Shown piece by piece: positions 5,303-6,264 of a stretch of DNA of 6,264 nucleotides. Numbering within the stretch: the first letter of the stretch is position 1; the number at the start of each line of letters is the position of its first letter. Both the position numbers and the translations under genes were made by a program. The notes under the pieces were generated by a model. That model saw only the letters and a list, made by a program, of their open reading frames with translations, was not told where the DNA came from and did not search any database. Source of the stretch: Nitrospinota bacterium (lineage in GTDB: Bacteria > Nitrospirota > Thermodesulfovibrionia > Thermodesulfovibrionales > UBA1546). The DNA is taken from contig JAHILQ010000294.1 in NCBI GenBank assembly GCA_018896985.1, positions 1-6,264 of the forward strand. The letters run 5' to 3'.

Positions 5303-6264
5303 TGTGGCAGTCGGACAGGAATAACTTCACTAAAATCATTCTTTTAACCGCAAGTATTTTAATCGTCATGGCCCCTGCTTGCAAGAAGAAGGAGACAAAG
5401 AAGACAGAAGAAAGGTCTGTTAACGTACGTGTGCAATCTGTTGAGGAGAAGGCACTGAGGCCATTTGTTGAGACAATAGGCACATTAAACCCAAATGAAG
5501 AAGTAATTGTAAGCGCCGAGGTGGACGGGATTCTTAAGGATGTGAGGGTTGATGAAGGAACAGTGGTTTCAAAGGGAATGCTTCTGTCCGTAATTGACGA
5601 TACCGACTACAGCCTTGAGGTTAAAAGGGCTGAGGCTGCCTTAAGGCAGGCGCAGGCAACATTTGAAAATACAAAGCTGGAATTCGGGCGTAAACAGTCC
5701 CTTTATAAGGAACAGCTTGTGACACAGCAGCAGTTTGATGATGTTTCAACGAGGCTATCCCTTGCAGAGGCAGATGTGGAAAGGGCAAAGGCGGCACTGT
5801 CCCTTGCAAAACAGAAACTCATAAAGACAAGGATTTACTCTCCCCTTTCCGGGTATATAAAGGAGAAGAAGGTCTCGGCAGGCGATTATGTGCGAAACGG
5901 AACAAATCTGTTTGTAATAATCCAGAACAATCCATTGAAACTCAATTTTACAGTTACCGAAAAGGATGCCGGAAAGCTCAGGAGAGGTCAGGATTTGACG
6001 TTCAGGGTGGATGCATTCCCCGGCAGGGAATTTAAAGGAAAGGTAAGCATAATATATCCGAGCCTTGAGGAAAGGACAAGGACACTTCTAATTGAAGCAC
6101 AGGTTCCCAATCCTGCAGGCATTCTGAAGCCCGGTCTTTTTGCCCATGTAGTTCTTTATACAGGAGCTGAGAGAAATACCGTTCTTGTTCCGATTATTTC
6201 ACTTCTCTACGAAGGAGAGACCATAAAGGTATTTGTTGTTGAAGGCGACAGGGTAAAGGAGAGG
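5302..6264 (+). CDS. RND/HlyD-type periplasmic adaptor (membrane fusion protein), 3' end outside window
   Basis: Periplasmic adaptor linking an inner-membrane pump to the TolC-like channel. The frame is open to the last base: 321 residues seen of a usual 360-400. A hydrophobic N-terminus (IILLTASILIVMA) leads to Cys27 followed by lysines. This suggests a lipoprotein, although APAC is a poor lipobox because of the proline. Domain order: first lipoyl half with VSAEVDGILKDVRVDEG (70-86), coiled-coil hairpin (about 103-175), second lipoyl half with SPLSGYIKEKKVSAGDYV (180-197), beta-barrel (about 210-290), then the start of the membrane-proximal domain. The hairpin tip has Arg130, Leu134 and Thr141, the spacing of the R-L-S channel-contact motif of AcrA-like adaptors with Thr for Ser. 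The ATG overlaps the channel TGA, with GGGAGG (5288-5293) 8 bases upstream. An inner-membrane pump, probably RND, should follow beyond the window. Confidence 0.93.
   Translation, partial: MWQSDRNNFTKIILLTASILIVMAPACKKKETKKTEERSVNVRVQSVEEKALRPFVETIGTLNPNEEVIVSAEVDGILKDVRVDEGTVVSKGMLLSVIDDTDYSLEVKRAEAALRQAQATFENTKLEFGRKQSLYKEQLVTQQQFDDVSTRLSLAEADVERAKAALSLAKQKLIKTRIYSPLSGYIKEKKVSAGDYVRNGTNLFVIIQNNPLKLNFTVTEKDAGKLRRGQDLTFRVDAFPGREFKGKVSIIYPSLEERTRTLLIEAQVPNPAGILKPGLFAHVVLYTGAERNTVLVPIISLLYEGETIKVFVVEGDRVKER

Overview
The window is ordinary bacterial chromosome, gene-dense, with every gene on the plus strand. The genes point to a Gram-negative (diderm) bacterium: there is an outer-membrane TolC-type channel with a signal peptide and a periplasmic adaptor. 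GatC implies the indirect route to Gln-tRNA and/or Asn-tRNA. The moderate base composition and short palindromic repeats between genes would fit something like Nitrospirota or a deltaproteobacterial relative, but that placement is an impression and not shown here.

Layout. 1-1192 is the C-terminal half of a UvrD/PcrA-type DNA helicase cut by the window edge. 1193-1364 is a spacer filled by a repeat element with inverted and tandem copies. gatC (1365-1643) follows, then a 112-base spacer holding an unusual array of eight octamers in two opposed arms. Next are panD (1756-2112) and a galE-type sugar-nucleotide epimerase (2151-3137). A 245-base non-coding gap follows, with an orphan Shine-Dalgarno sequence, a weak hairpin and, at its end, a clear promoter. 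That promoter drives a second block: a TetR-family repressor (3383-3958), a TolC-like outer-membrane efflux protein (3962-5302) and an RND/HlyD-type periplasmic adaptor that runs off the right edge (5302-6264).

How the genes work together. The right-hand block reads as a self-regulated efflux operon. The repressor gene is first, the channel starts 3 nt after its stop, and the adaptor start codon overlaps the channel stop. An inner-membrane pump gene is expected just beyond the window. The left-hand block is housekeeping (DNA repair, tRNA amidation, pantothenate synthesis, sugar-nucleotide metabolism) without a shared pathway. gatC is not beside gatA or gatB here.

I found no convincing new multi-gene system. 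The most interesting signals lie between genes: the opposed octamer arrays before panD, the palindromic repeat that supplies gatC with its ribosome-binding site and a small coupled reading frame, and a three-half-site candidate operator covering the transcription start and start codon of the tetR gene.
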